DNA from: Membranipora membranacea
Taxonomy: Eukaryota; Bryozoa; Gymnolaemata; Cheilostomatida; Membraniporidae
Assembly: GCA_914767715.1 (NCBI GenBank)
Contig: OU612071.1
Location: 11,331,493-11,391,492 of the forward strand
Length of the DNA: 60,000 nt
Direction: 5' to 3'
In this document: one piece after another, positions 1 through 11,300 of the stretch
Layout of the letters: each line of letters begins with the position of its first letter
Position numbering within the stretch: the first letter of the stretch is position 1
Position numbers and translations under genes: made by a program
The notes under the pieces: generated by a model
Databases searched by the model: none
What the model was told of the DNA's origin: nothing
Seen by the model: the letters and a program-made list of their open reading frames with translations, nothing else

Positions 1-431
1 GAACCAAACCATAGAATTAATATATAGTACATTATGTCTACAAGCTAAATGAACACTTCAGAGTCAGGGCGATTTCCATTGCAGTGAAATGCAAGCACCT
101 TAACCGATTGCGCAATCGTTAGGCACTTGTTCATCACTGTTATGCTACTGGTGCTGAAGGACCTGTTGGTTCCAGACTCACTGGCTGATCATTACTGATT
201 GATTGTCTATGAGCACCCTGGGTTGAATCGAGTCTCCTCGAAATCAACAATATGCTATTCTTGGTTAATGCCAAGAGTTAGGACTTGGTCAATGGTAGGC
301 TTTGTGCCAATATCCACTTGTATAGATATATATATATATATATACATAAACATAAATGCTGAACTGAGTGTAGCCTTTGATGGTCAACACTACCATGATG
401 ATGATGGTGATGAATCAAACTTGGTAATTAC

Positions 432-3400
432 CTGCACAAATACTTTTCATCACAGCCTCAATGCCCTGAGCGCACACATCTTTGTGGGGGTAGTGCATAG
501 AGCCCGCATCGAGTGAGAGAGTCTCCAGAGTTCTCACTCTACACAGAGCTTTAGGTAGTTTGGTGATTTTGTTGACTGATATATTAAGTGACCTGAGCGA
601 GCACAGCGCTCCAATCTCAGAGGGAAGCTTAGAGAGTTTGTTATCTGGAAAAAATTAGATATGACCTATTTATTTTTAATAATTTATTGAGGTTTACTGA
701 AAGTTTGTAGCTAACAGTAGTTGTTAAAAAGTAATTTGTTGACTTATAAATCTGGGCGCAACAGTACAGGTATCGATCTGAATTTATGGATCAGCGGTAA
801 AATACACAGTATGGGTATTTGTGGAGAAATTGCAGCAGTGTATAACTTTGCGTCAGCAATCGGACTAAGCTTGAATAATACATTGACTGACGTCCCAATA
901 ACTACTTTTAAAAACTCAGGTAAGCTACTTGACAAAAGTTAACTGTACAGCTGTATCATTACTGAACTTATGGACCAATCAAAGATGAGAAAATGTTTCC
1001 AACAATCACACATAAATTGCTATATGCTTGTTCAGGGTCAGATATGGTCCCCTAATCCATGAATATATATCAGTGAGTACAGGCTAAAAGCGTACATGAC
1101 AGTGCACTATGCATCATGGGCCATTAATTTAAAAAATCTATATATTGACATTATAAGTTTCCAGGAATTTTTCCAAATATTATCACAGAGCAAGAATATA
1201 TCCTTGCTCTGTGATAGTATCATGAGAAACTTTGCGCATGTGCACCGATCAATTCAGGTTGGTTATTTTTGCACAGCAGCGACTGAACTAATTCTGATGT
1301 GCTTGAGTTCTCAAACTGAAAAGTAAAAGTTAGCTTCTATAAGCAAAGTGTAATTAGGTCAATGGGGCCAGTTTGTGGCATTGTCACTACGGTAAAGAGA
1401 GACTCGTATCACAGAGTCCATCTGCAAGCAGTGTGATCATGAAAGCGACCTCAGCAACTAACCTGACAAGTTGAGCGTCTGTAATGATTTGAGCTCTTTG
1501 ATCTCTGGAGGTAGCGAAGACAGTTTGTTGTGTGATAAATTCAACACCTGCAAAACAAAGAAATCAGACAAATAGTAACCATATATCGCAGTGTGATGTC
1601 GCCACACATTATTATTTAGGATTGTTGAGACTTGATCATCAAAGTGTGATGTGATCTAGTTACTAAAGTCACATAGAGTCTCAGCCAGAGACTGACGAAA
1701 CAGATGTAGGTTTTGAAGGTTTTTAGGTTTTGCCCTACACGACACTTGTCATTTTTATCAGAACATATAATATTTTTGTTCATGTTCACTTCTTGAGGCC
1801 GGTTTTTACACCAAATTTCGGCGACATGTATTCTTGTCTGTGATATGTAATAAATCAGCCAATCAACAATCAGCAACGACATAAAGCCTGGCTGGGCATC
1901 CTTGGTATCATTGTGATATAAAGGAATGCCCCCCCTCCCCCACTGATTAAAGCTAGTCAAGACAGGCTGTGATATAAAGCCTGGGTGGCCATCCTTTGTA
2001 ACACAGCCTAATGCAACAAAGTCGCTGATAGACATCACTGCTGGCTATGTGCCAAATACCACATTTTTTTCTTAACATACACATCAACGAACACCATATT
2101 TACCATTTCTCAAAATGTACGCTCATGATGCTATGTTGACATTTGTTGTGACCTTCAAGACTTTCCCAGTGATACACACTTGCTTTGCAGGATAATGTGG
2201 CTAATATGATACAAGCCGTTCCAATGACTGTTGTCACTGAAATATTTATGACCATTAACCAGCGCATTGAGGGACTGATAAACATCCCCAATCAGACCTT
2301 TAGTTCTAGGGGAGGCCGGGATGTTCTGCCTCCCCTAGACTGCCTATAAATTGTATAATTGAAAATTCCATGTCAGAATCAGCTCATTTGGGTCTTCCAT
2401 TTGCTTTTTAAATCATTAAAACACTTCGGAGGCTGGGGATTAACCCGAGACTTCACCGGAGGAGCTTACAATACCTAACCTGGTGTAACATCGCACTCTC
2501 AAAGATTTTTTCCTCCCCTACCATTTTTTCTAAGCTACGGTCCTGCCTATAAGTTAGATATTCTAGAGTACTCTTGAGATATTCAACTTCCTAGTTCCTC
2601 TTGGCTGTGATCTGCTAACTTCTATAAGCAGTGTCAATCAACCAATCCCCATATTTGACACTTGGTTATGTCAATGAATTCACAAAATTTTATTGTTGGC
2701 ACTGGAGGCCTACATGAAAAACGAAGGTAAAACCATGGCCTCTCACCATCAATCATCAATGAAATAAGTGGTGCCAATGTTAGAAAGTTATTATTATTGT
2801 AAAGGTTTGATCAAAAAAAATTTAGTGAGAAATTTGAAACTGAACATTCTATCATATAATCACTAGTCTTCAGCTTCAAGTCTTGAGTTCAATCAGCAAA
2901 TTATATCTATAAAAATATCCTAATTTGTATGATGAGCACATCCATGCCTTCTTTACTCAAAATGTATACATAGATCTCACACTGATCACATGATATACTA
3001 TCGCATGTATATATCTGATCGATAGAGAGTGAATTAATTCACTTAGTAAGAGTACCATCACAAGGATTTTGGTGTGTCCACCCGAGTTAAATTTTACTAA
3101 TTAGTGGCGGGTAAATTTAAGGTACTCGTGCTAAATGACTCTAACAATCAGAGATACACATGATAACAGTGTATTCTCGATGTCAGTGTGCAGTGATCTC
3201 TATACAATATATACAGCGGTCTCTTCATAATATATACAGCGATCTCCACAAAATTTGTTAGTGATCTCTACACAATCCCAGCGCAGGCCTTACCTGTAGT
3301 TTAGTAATGGCTGATATCTGAGCTGGTAGTTTACTGATTCTGTTACCGTGGAGGTCCAGTATGAGCAGAGTATACAGATTCTCCAACTTATTATTATTAT

Positions 3401-5264
3401 CTGTGAGGCTCTCTATCTCATTACTGTGCAATATCAGGGCCTAAATAAAATAGGAAATATTAGATCAATCAAGAAGGGGTAGTTTGTATATTAGACCAAT
3501 CAAGCAGGGGGAGGTTTGTATATTAGACCAATCAAACAGAGGTAGTTTGTATATTAGACCAATCAAGCAGGGGGAGGTTTGTATATTAGACCAATCAAAC
3601 AGGGGTAGTTTGTATATTAGACTAATCAAACAGGGGTAGTTTGTATATTAGACTAATCAAGCAGGGGTAGTTTGTATATTAGACCAATCAAGCAGAGGTA
3701 GTTTGTATATTAGACCAATCAAACAGGGGTAGTTTGTATATTAGACTAATCAAACAGGGGTAGTTTGTATATTAGACCAATCGAGCAGGGGTAGTTTGTA
3801 TATTAGACCAATCAAGCAAGGGTAGTTTGTATATTAGACCAATCAAGCAGAGGTAGTTTGTATATTAGACCAATCAAACAGGGGTAGTTTGTATATTAGA
3901 CCAATCAAGCAGGGGTAGTTTGTATATTAGACTAATCAAGCAAGGTAGTTTGTATATTAGACCAATCGAGCAGGGGTTGTTTGTATATTAGACCAATCAA
4001 GCAGAGGTTGTTTGTATATCAGACCAATCAAGCGGAGGTAGTTTATATTTAAGACCAATCGAGGATGGGTTGTTTGTATATTTGACCAATCAATGGGAGG
4101 GGGGGGGGGGGGTAGTTTGTTCTCACTTCATTCTACCCTTTGCACAGCGAACAGTTGAATCTAGTTTAAGCGCTCAACTGTGCCAGGATAGCTGTTAGTA
4201 GCATTACTAAATCAACCACTTCCCCACCTGGTGAAGTGAATAATTTAATGTTTTTTTTACAAATAAGACAATTATCGATTAAACATTAAGAATCTTACCT
4301 CTTTCTGTAGAACTTTACATGTGGAGAAAACTCCCTCAGGTACTTCAGATATCTCACATTCCGAGAGGTCATAGCTCGGCTCAGGGCTCTCATTGGCCTA
4401 AAAACAATCAGAAAGATTTACCTATCATAAGAGCATGAGAATCAACTGGTCTACCATTTTCGAGAAGAATTTGAATGAGTTGATTTTGGATTCGGAGATC
4501 TACATTAATTATACCAGAATTCTGTGCAACAATGAGTGAATATGTGGACACTATTCTATGCATTTACTGATCTCGAATGCAGCATTGTGAAAAATTGGCA
4601 AGCTAAATTTGCTGTGTAAAAAATTTTTCTTTTTGCCATGCTGTCAACAGTCAAGTGGCCGAAGTTCTGATAAGTGCTAATTCCACGTTTCATCCTTATC
4701 ATGATTTGGCCACTTTATCCACTTGCTATATTGGGGACTAAAAAAATGGCTGATAAAATCTTCACTTCAGCAGTGTACCACATAATAAGCTCACTGATGT
4801 TTTATTACCCTAAATACATGCGTCTCCGAAACAATCTACTTGAAAGGATTCTCAACTATTTTCCCAGAACGTGGAGCACTTTAAAATTTTAAATTTCACA
4901 ACTTAATTGAAGCATAAAAAATTAAAAGCTATGTTAAGATTATTGCTAACATATCTTGTATCACCATGTAGTAGGAATATTTTGTAAAGATAGGCTGGGT
5001 TTTTATTGTTGAGGTATGAAAACAAGTCAGATAATCGGAGAAATAGAAATCAGGGAGTTTTTGCTTGGAGCTCACACATGCAGTGGCTTAAATGTGTGAC
5101 TTGATTTTGGGACTGACACGATTACGGTATATAATTTTTTTTGGTTTATAAACTCGGATTTGTTGTGACAACATAATGGAATATTTCTTTCACTGAAACA
5201 GAAGACTTACCACCCAGATTTGGTGCTGAGTTTTCTTACTCAGCTGCATCTTCTTTTTGCCCAT
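432..5264 (-). CDS. LRSAM1: LRSAM1-like leucine-rich-repeat E3 ubiquitin ligase, N-terminal part (five exons, 3' end outside window)
   Basis: Five minus-strand exons join in frame: 5211-5264, 4299-4397, 3294-3440, 1463-1547 and 432-644 (598 nt, 199 codons plus one base), each with GT-AG borders. The start is the ATG at 5264-5262, beginning MGKKKMQLSKKTQ. The text then runs through a YDLSEC / FSTCKVLQKE segment and about five leucine-rich repeats (LILDLHGNRISKLPAQI, VLNLSHNKLSSLPPEI, LRSLNISVNKITKLP) to VRTLETLSLDAG..YPHKDVC. This order, and especially the last stretch, matches the LRR region of LRSAM1, an E3 ligase that in vertebrates acts in endosomal sorting and antibacterial autophagy. The coiled coil, SAM and RING domains of the family would lie to the left of position 1 and are not visible. 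Exon 1 is short; an additional upstream non-coding exon cannot be excluded. Function is inferred from family resemblance. Confidence 0.85.
740..1080 (+). repeat. Dispersed repeat, copy 1
   Basis: It shares GAATTTATGGATCAG, the CAGTATAA region, ACTTTTAAAAACTCAGG, a TGGACCA segment and ATATATCAGTGA, in the same order, with 24385-24720. It lies in the LRSAM1-like intron 645-1462. Family unknown. Confidence 0.75.
1181..1216. repeat. Perfect 14-bp-arm hairpin
   Basis: TATCACAGAGCAAG and its exact reverse complement flank an 8-base loop, in the LRSAM1-like intron 645-1462. Confidence 0.85.
2293..2544. mobile_element. CAGGGCCGTAG-family foldback element, eroded copy
   Basis: The left end CAGACCTTTAGTTCTAGG and right end CTAAGCTACGGTCCTG match the ends of the copy at 15896-16122, including the internal GGGGAGG / CCTCCCCTA segments. 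Confidence 0.65.
2978..3190. mobile_element. CACACTGA-family MITE, copy A
   Basis: 213 bp with CACACTGATCA at one end and ATGTCAGTGTG at the other. The subterminal inverted segment is TATATCTGATCGATAGAG against CAATCAGAGATACACATG. The 8-bp flanks catagatc and cagtgatc agree at 6 of 8 positions. It is in intron 3 of the LRSAM1-like gene. Confidence 0.85.
3458..4096. repeat. 31-bp minisatellite, about 20 copies
   Basis: The unit is AGTTTGTATATTAGACCAAT plus CAAGCAGGGGT with scattered substitutions (AAGCAG/AAACAG/GAGCAG). It begins about 17 bp beyond the LRR exon 3294-3440 and ends at a poly-G run (4099-4110). Confidence 0.95.
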
Positions 5265-6315
5265 CTACCCCTCCCCTCTCGTACTCCTGGGGGAGTTGGC
5301 TGTACGCCCTCAGGCTATCCTCAAAGTGAGATGTCAGGTCTAGCTGCTCTTTGTGGCCCAACAGGTGTATATTTTATCTTACATCCAACTGGTAAGTTTC
5401 AGCAAGAACTGAGTAAGTTTCAAAACCACCAGTGTATCTACGTGTGTATCTATAAGTACATTGTGTATCCACAAGTGTATCTACTCCACTATCAGGGTTC
5501 GCTTTAGTAATAAAGAAGACGTACCAGCAAATTAATCGATGAACTGTGACCGGGAAAACAGTAAAAGTCATACTCCCAATTTGGCCTGATGTTATGGAGA
5601 TCATTATCTAACTGGTTTGAAAAGGGTGTGAAATTGTCCAACCTCTATATTATCGATATTCTTAAATTGTAATTATGTTTGAGATACGAGTAGACTCAGT
5701 GAAGTATATAGATAGGAGGTATATACACCTGAGTGTGCTGGAGGCTGGAACAATCGACCTTGAGAGCTCCCCTAGTGGGACACTTAACAAAAAGGCTCAG
5801 TTCTGACAGGTACATCACATGAGTTCAATGAAATCAAGGTTTAGGGACTATTGATATCCATCTCTGAGCCTTTAATTTTTGGTGTAAGATGATCTGGGCC
5901 TCTGTGCATTAGGTCTTAATACCGCCACAGAATGTCTCATAGGCTGTCAGGCACCCGTCACCAATTTGAGGTCATTGATAGTATCTATTGAGACATTCAC
6001 TATATCCTTTGGAAAAGTATACTATCGAATAAAGGCAGTATCCAAAGTTATAAAAAATTTGCGCATAGATGGTTGGCAAAACCCATGCTGCATGCCGAGA
6101 AGTATTTTAAGTTCTCGATCCAATGTTCGCTCTATAGCCTACAATCATCATGAGATGACCTGCAACACACACAGTAAGGCTACAGCACAGTGGCAGGTCA
6201 CACTCATGCAGGCATTTTGCCAATTACAACATTGTCCTGAGTGTTGTTACATGCGCCACAAGCAACACCTGCCATATATGGCCATTATTTTGATCGCTAT
6301 GGCATCATACCACAG

Positions 6316-6407
6316 GCCTTCTATAGTTGGTGCATGTCCAGTGGTTGTGCAAGTCCTGTAATCGAGAAAATGCCTCTACCAATGGACTTGCACCAACTAT
6401 AGAAGGC
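6316..6407. repeat. Inverted repeat with about 29-bp arms
   Basis: GCCTTCTATAGTTGGTGCA with TCCAGTGG is repeated in inverse orientation as CCAATGGA..TGCACCAACTATAGAAGGC around a 35-bp centre. Probably a small foldback remnant. Confidence 0.75.
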
Positions 6408-6560
6408 TTGTGCATCTACACCTTATAACGCTTACGACCAAAGGACTACCGTATTTCCTAACCCATTAGACCTATGCCTAAGACCTGACATACAACAGCG
6501 CTACAACAGCTTGTAATTGACCCATTACCTGGGCCTGCTTTTAGTGCCCGTTTGGAAGTA

Positions 6561-6807
6561 AGGGGGGCTATCAATTAGAAAGGGCGATCCTTTACTAAAG
6601 CAAGATATCACTATCACATCACTCCAAATTTATCACTCACTCGGTCTTCCAATTAGACCAAATCGCTCTGAAATCGCACACTCATAATGTATATAGTTCC
6701 ATCAAGTGAATGAGCGATCTGAAAGCGAGAGCCTAGCAGGTATCACTCACTCAGGGAGTGAGCGATCAGATTACGATTTGGGCGGTTTTTAATTGAAAGA
6801 CCCCCCT
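6561..6807. mobile_element. AGGGGGGTC-family MITE, copy 1
   Basis: Ends AGGGGGGCTATCAATTAGAA and TTTTAATTGAAAGACCCCCC-T are inverted repeats. The interior GCGATCCTTTACTAAAGCAA and ACAGTTCCATCAAGTGA-type segments are shared with 39111-39369. Confidence 0.88.
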
Positions 6808-8349
6808 GGTTTGTTTTTGTAATGTACCAAATGTGGAGAAACCCAAAAGGCCAGGTCATTTGGTACACATTGCATAAGGAAACCAGACTGTGCGCTCAAC
6901 TTCCTGTTTGTAGCACTAATTGACTATCCACAGAGAATGAGATAGAGGTCATTACTAGCTTACATAGTATAGTTGAAAGTAGCTCTAGAAGTATTTAATT
7001 GTGTGCACACACACATCGTTGTTGAATAGTACTCACTCTACTGCACTGCTGCAGTACAACACAAATAGTTGATACTGACTTACTTACTACTTCTACTAGA
7101 CTCCAGTACTAGTAGTAGTGTACTGTCTAGCTAGGCTTATATGTATATATAACTCTCACTCTGTCTGTAGTACCTACCTACTACAACTTACATTCTACAG
7201 CAGTGTAATCAGGTTATTAGGTTACTCACTTAGTATCTATCTACATGTCATATATATGTTACAACTTACTGTATGTTGTGAATTCAAATTTGGCTTATGA
7301 TGATTTTCAATGAGTTTCAATGATATAACTTAAATGTCTGTCTATGTTTCTACCGTCCGAGTGTGTGTATGAGTCAATCACATGAGTCTCTTTATTACAT
7401 TATTCACCTAATCTAAGACAGCAGATTAGATAAGACCTGATGATGGCGATTGTAGTGTTGTTTACTTGTGTAAAATTTCCTCATCAAATATACATGAGCT
7501 CTAATGAAAAGACTGATATGTTTCAATGCACACTTGCTGAAGATCTCATAATTACCTGTGCTCTTCAATGATGCAAGGAGCCGGTGACTCATTATCTAAG
7601 CAAGATATCTGAACATGGGCTAAATTTTGCAGGTATCACCTTACTAAGAATGTAATCTGCAGTAAAGCAGAGCACTCATGTAAAGAAAGATATAATAATA
7701 TAGAATGAAAATCTTATTGAGAGAGGTGTAGAGGGATGGTAAGCTCAATCAATACTCATTTGTTTGCTGATACATTTCAATAATTTCTATTAGGCTGTGG
7801 CCAGTCTGATTGGCTTATTTGCTTATATTAAGCTGTGGTTTGTGCATTCTCAGTTTGTTTAGTAGGAGTTGTCTTCTACCTACACACCAATTATTATTAT
7901 GAGAGTACAATTCCGACAGAGTCAAGCTGATGGAATCAGTTATTCATAAAAGCGACTAGAAGGCAGGGCTGCCCACAATTATTGTAGGCAGCCCTTAAAT
8001 CAGTAGAATTGGCAGCCCTATGAAAAGGTAGTGGGGCCGCTGTGAACGTTATAGAATGTAAGTTTTTGGCTAAACATACAATACATTACCACATGACGAT
8101 AAAAAGCTATCATATGGTGGAGGCAGGGGAGGTGAAAGTAGGACTTGTACCGATATATAAATAATTACAGTATTGAAATCTCCTGAATGGCATTTTTTGC
8201 CAATGCCGGCAAATATGACCACTTGGTTTCATCTAGCTGGATATTGGAGCTGACTTTGAGTGTCATCCTTTATAATTTCAGAACAGCCTAGATGATAATA
8301 TTTGCTACACAGACACATATAATATCAAAATATGTGGTCAAGGACCTTC

Positions 8350-11300
8350 ATGATACACAGAGCACGGTTATACAAAGAAAACTTAACAAGAGGCAACAGC
8401 ACTCTCAAAGCAGTTGGTCAGATTCGTCCTGTCTCCCATTGCTCAACACTACACAATTTTCGTGACACAATCTATGCCGTGTCCTCAGGTTAGTGTCGTA
8501 TACTTACACTTGACCCGGCTTACACACTGATGACGTGATATACTATTGCATGTATATCTCTGATCAATAGAGAGTGAATTAATTCACTTAGCATGTGTAC
8601 CATCACAAGGAATTTGGTGTGACGATCCGTGTTTAATTTTAATAATTAGGGGTGGGTATATGTTAGGTGCTCACACTAAATTGACTCTAACGATCAGAGA
8701 TACACATGTAAATAGTGTAATCTTGATGTCAGTGTGCCCGGCTTCAGGTTCTTTTTGCGAAGTTTTGATGAACCACAGCAAATAACTTGCTTGCTCTTTA
8801 CAACTGTCTCGGTTGGTTTGGTCATAATTTGCAAGGGCATGTTCACATCGCTTGAGTTTAATTTCCCGTACTTGAACTTTGTATTAATTGACTCTAACTA
8901 AAATGTATTTATGATAATATAATTTTTGTTTGTTAGGGTCATACATCTCATAATGCCTCTGGTTGTAGCTTCACTACTCATTTTATCGTTATTTTATCGT
9001 TTATTGTTAATCTACTTTAGGCAGAGGGAAATGTGGTGTAGCTGTGGTCCGAGTGTCAGGTCCTCAGACCAAACGCATAATGACAGAGATGGCAGGACTA
9101 AGGGTACCACCCAAACCTCGACATGCCTTCCTCAAAACGATTATAGATCCTCAGTCTAGAGAGAGTCTAGATAAAGGATTGCTGTTATGGTTTCCAGGCC
9201 CGGACAGCTTTACAGGTGAGAAGGTCATAAAGTGTTTGATAAAGATGTTGGTTTAAAAAATGTTGGTTAAAATTTCAAAGTTTTTGTCTCTGTCTGAAGA
9301 CTGGATATCAAGGTGCCTTAAGGGCGCGGCCGCCATATTCGGCGCCAAGGTGCTCTCAGTTTTTAGGCAGGTCGGAGCACACCTTGGGCATCAATTGAAC
9401 CCAGTAGTCAGTAGACTGCAGTGGGATTCGAACCCGAGACCTCCAACACTTGCGTGTTAGAGGGCAGGCGCTCTAACCAACTGAGCTACCTGCTACTCCT
9501 AAAGATGTTGCAAGAAGTGGCAAAGATCTCTTATATACTTCTGGATATAGTGTCAGGCCCATTTTGTTTTTGTCATTAAAAGAAGAGGGGGTGATAACAA
9601 CTACATCAAATATCAGGGTGTGCATTTTTATAGAGCATGGGCTGCTTGTATTTATGTGCCCATGGGATAACTTGTGAATCTTAAAAATAATTTCGATTAG
9701 AGTCTCAAGTCTATTCATCCAGGAGAAGATAGCTGCGAGTTTCAGGTACACGGAGGTATTGCGGTTATTTCTGCAATACTGCAAACTCTGAATCAGTTCA
9801 CAGACACGAGGCATGCAGAGGCAGGAGAATTCACTAAGCGATCATTTATCAACGGAAAACTCGACCTTACTGAAGTAAGGGCAGAAATAAACGATAACAC
9901 AGTGTAATCCTCTTAATTCAGACTTTGTAATTCAAAACTCCAGACAAATGACACTGGTCACGCCAACCAAATTTCAACACATTCTAATGTCACATAGTTC
10001 AAACCATAGACAAAACTATGGTTCAAACTCTGCTTTATTAGGACAGAATTTAGTGGTTCACAGAGGTTTGATTTAAGTGGACCGCACTGTAAATAATAAA
10101 TTATAAAAACGAGCATTATTGCTGTTCGCTCTACGCTTTAGAACAGCTAATAATGCAATAGAGAGAACAAGGCATTTTCCTTTTGCTTTTTTAAATGATT
10201 GCAACGGAAGAGAAAGAGAAAATATATTCATTCTCACTAAGTATGAAATTTCTGTCACCGTGTTTTCTGTGATTAAGGAGATGTGCAGGACAGGTATGAG
10301 TAATGACTGTATGACTACGGCCCCCAGGTCTGCTCCGACCTACCTGCAAACAGAGAGCAACCTGATGCAGATATTGCGGCCTCGCCACTAAGGCAATGAA
10401 TTTCGCCCCATATGCTTTGGGATGTGGCATGTGACTAGATGTCTGATTTTGATCAACCTTACTGTTGTAGGTAGATGGTGTGGTGAGGGGATTGCTATTT
10501 GTTGGTTAAAAAGTTTGGTTAACATCGCAAGGTTTCATCACTCACCACATCCCGGAGAATGGGTGAGGCCGTCATATCTGCACCAATCCGCTCTCAGTTT
10601 CTAGGCAGGTCGGAGCCCACCTGGGGGTCCAACAATCCCAGTAGTAAGTGGACTGCAGTGAGACTTGAACACACGACCTTCAACACTTGCGCGCCAAAGT
10701 CCGGTGCTCTAACCAACTGAGCCACCTCCTACTACTGATTTAACTCAACCTTACTGTTGTAGGTACATGGTGTGGTGAGGGCTCATCTGTGATTGATATT
10801 TATACACACAGGTTGAAGGTTTGGGAGATGTGATACACGCAGAGACAGAGGTACAGAGAAAGCAAGCCTTCAGACAGATGAGTGGGGAGCTAGCTGACTT
10901 ATACCAAACATGGAGAAGGCAAATCATCAAGGTAAAGATCACAGAATTAAACTCTTCTCATATGGATTTCAGTGGTACAGATAGATGCTGAACTCACACC
11001 AGAGAGTTTGGGACAGACCAAACTCCCTGCTCACACCGCTCACGCCGCTCACACCGCTCACACCGCACGTATACGTCTGATCGATGGATAGAGAATGAAT
11101 TAATTCACTGAGTAGGAGTACCATCACAATGAATTTGGTGTGACAGCCTGTGTTCAATTTTATCAATAAGGGGTGGGTACATGTTAGGTACTGCTACTAA
11201 GTTGACTTTAACGATCAGATATACACATGTTAATAGTGTATCTCGATGTCAGTGTGTGCTGAGCTAGCAATAAGCAAGTTTAGAGTTATTTGGTGCTGTA

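Larger units (their letters stand above)
5265..8349. other. Divergent intergenic region between LRSAM1-like and GTPBP3 start codons
   Basis: The two genes face away from each other over about 3.1 kb, so both promoters should lie here. I see no coding exon. Contents are a 92-bp inverted repeat (6316-6407), a 247-bp foldback MITE (6561-6807) and AT-rich unique-looking sequence. No core promoter motif can be assigned with confidence. Confidence 0.6.

Noticed and set aside
60-135. tRNA-like segment on the minus strand (GCGCAATCGGTTAAGG)
   Set aside because: The A-box-like part is suggestive but the B-box is poor and no second copy with the same body was seen.
9420-9500. Functional tRNA gene
   Set aside because: A and B boxes are good, but the sequence continues into a body shared with 10590-10736, which marks a SINE.
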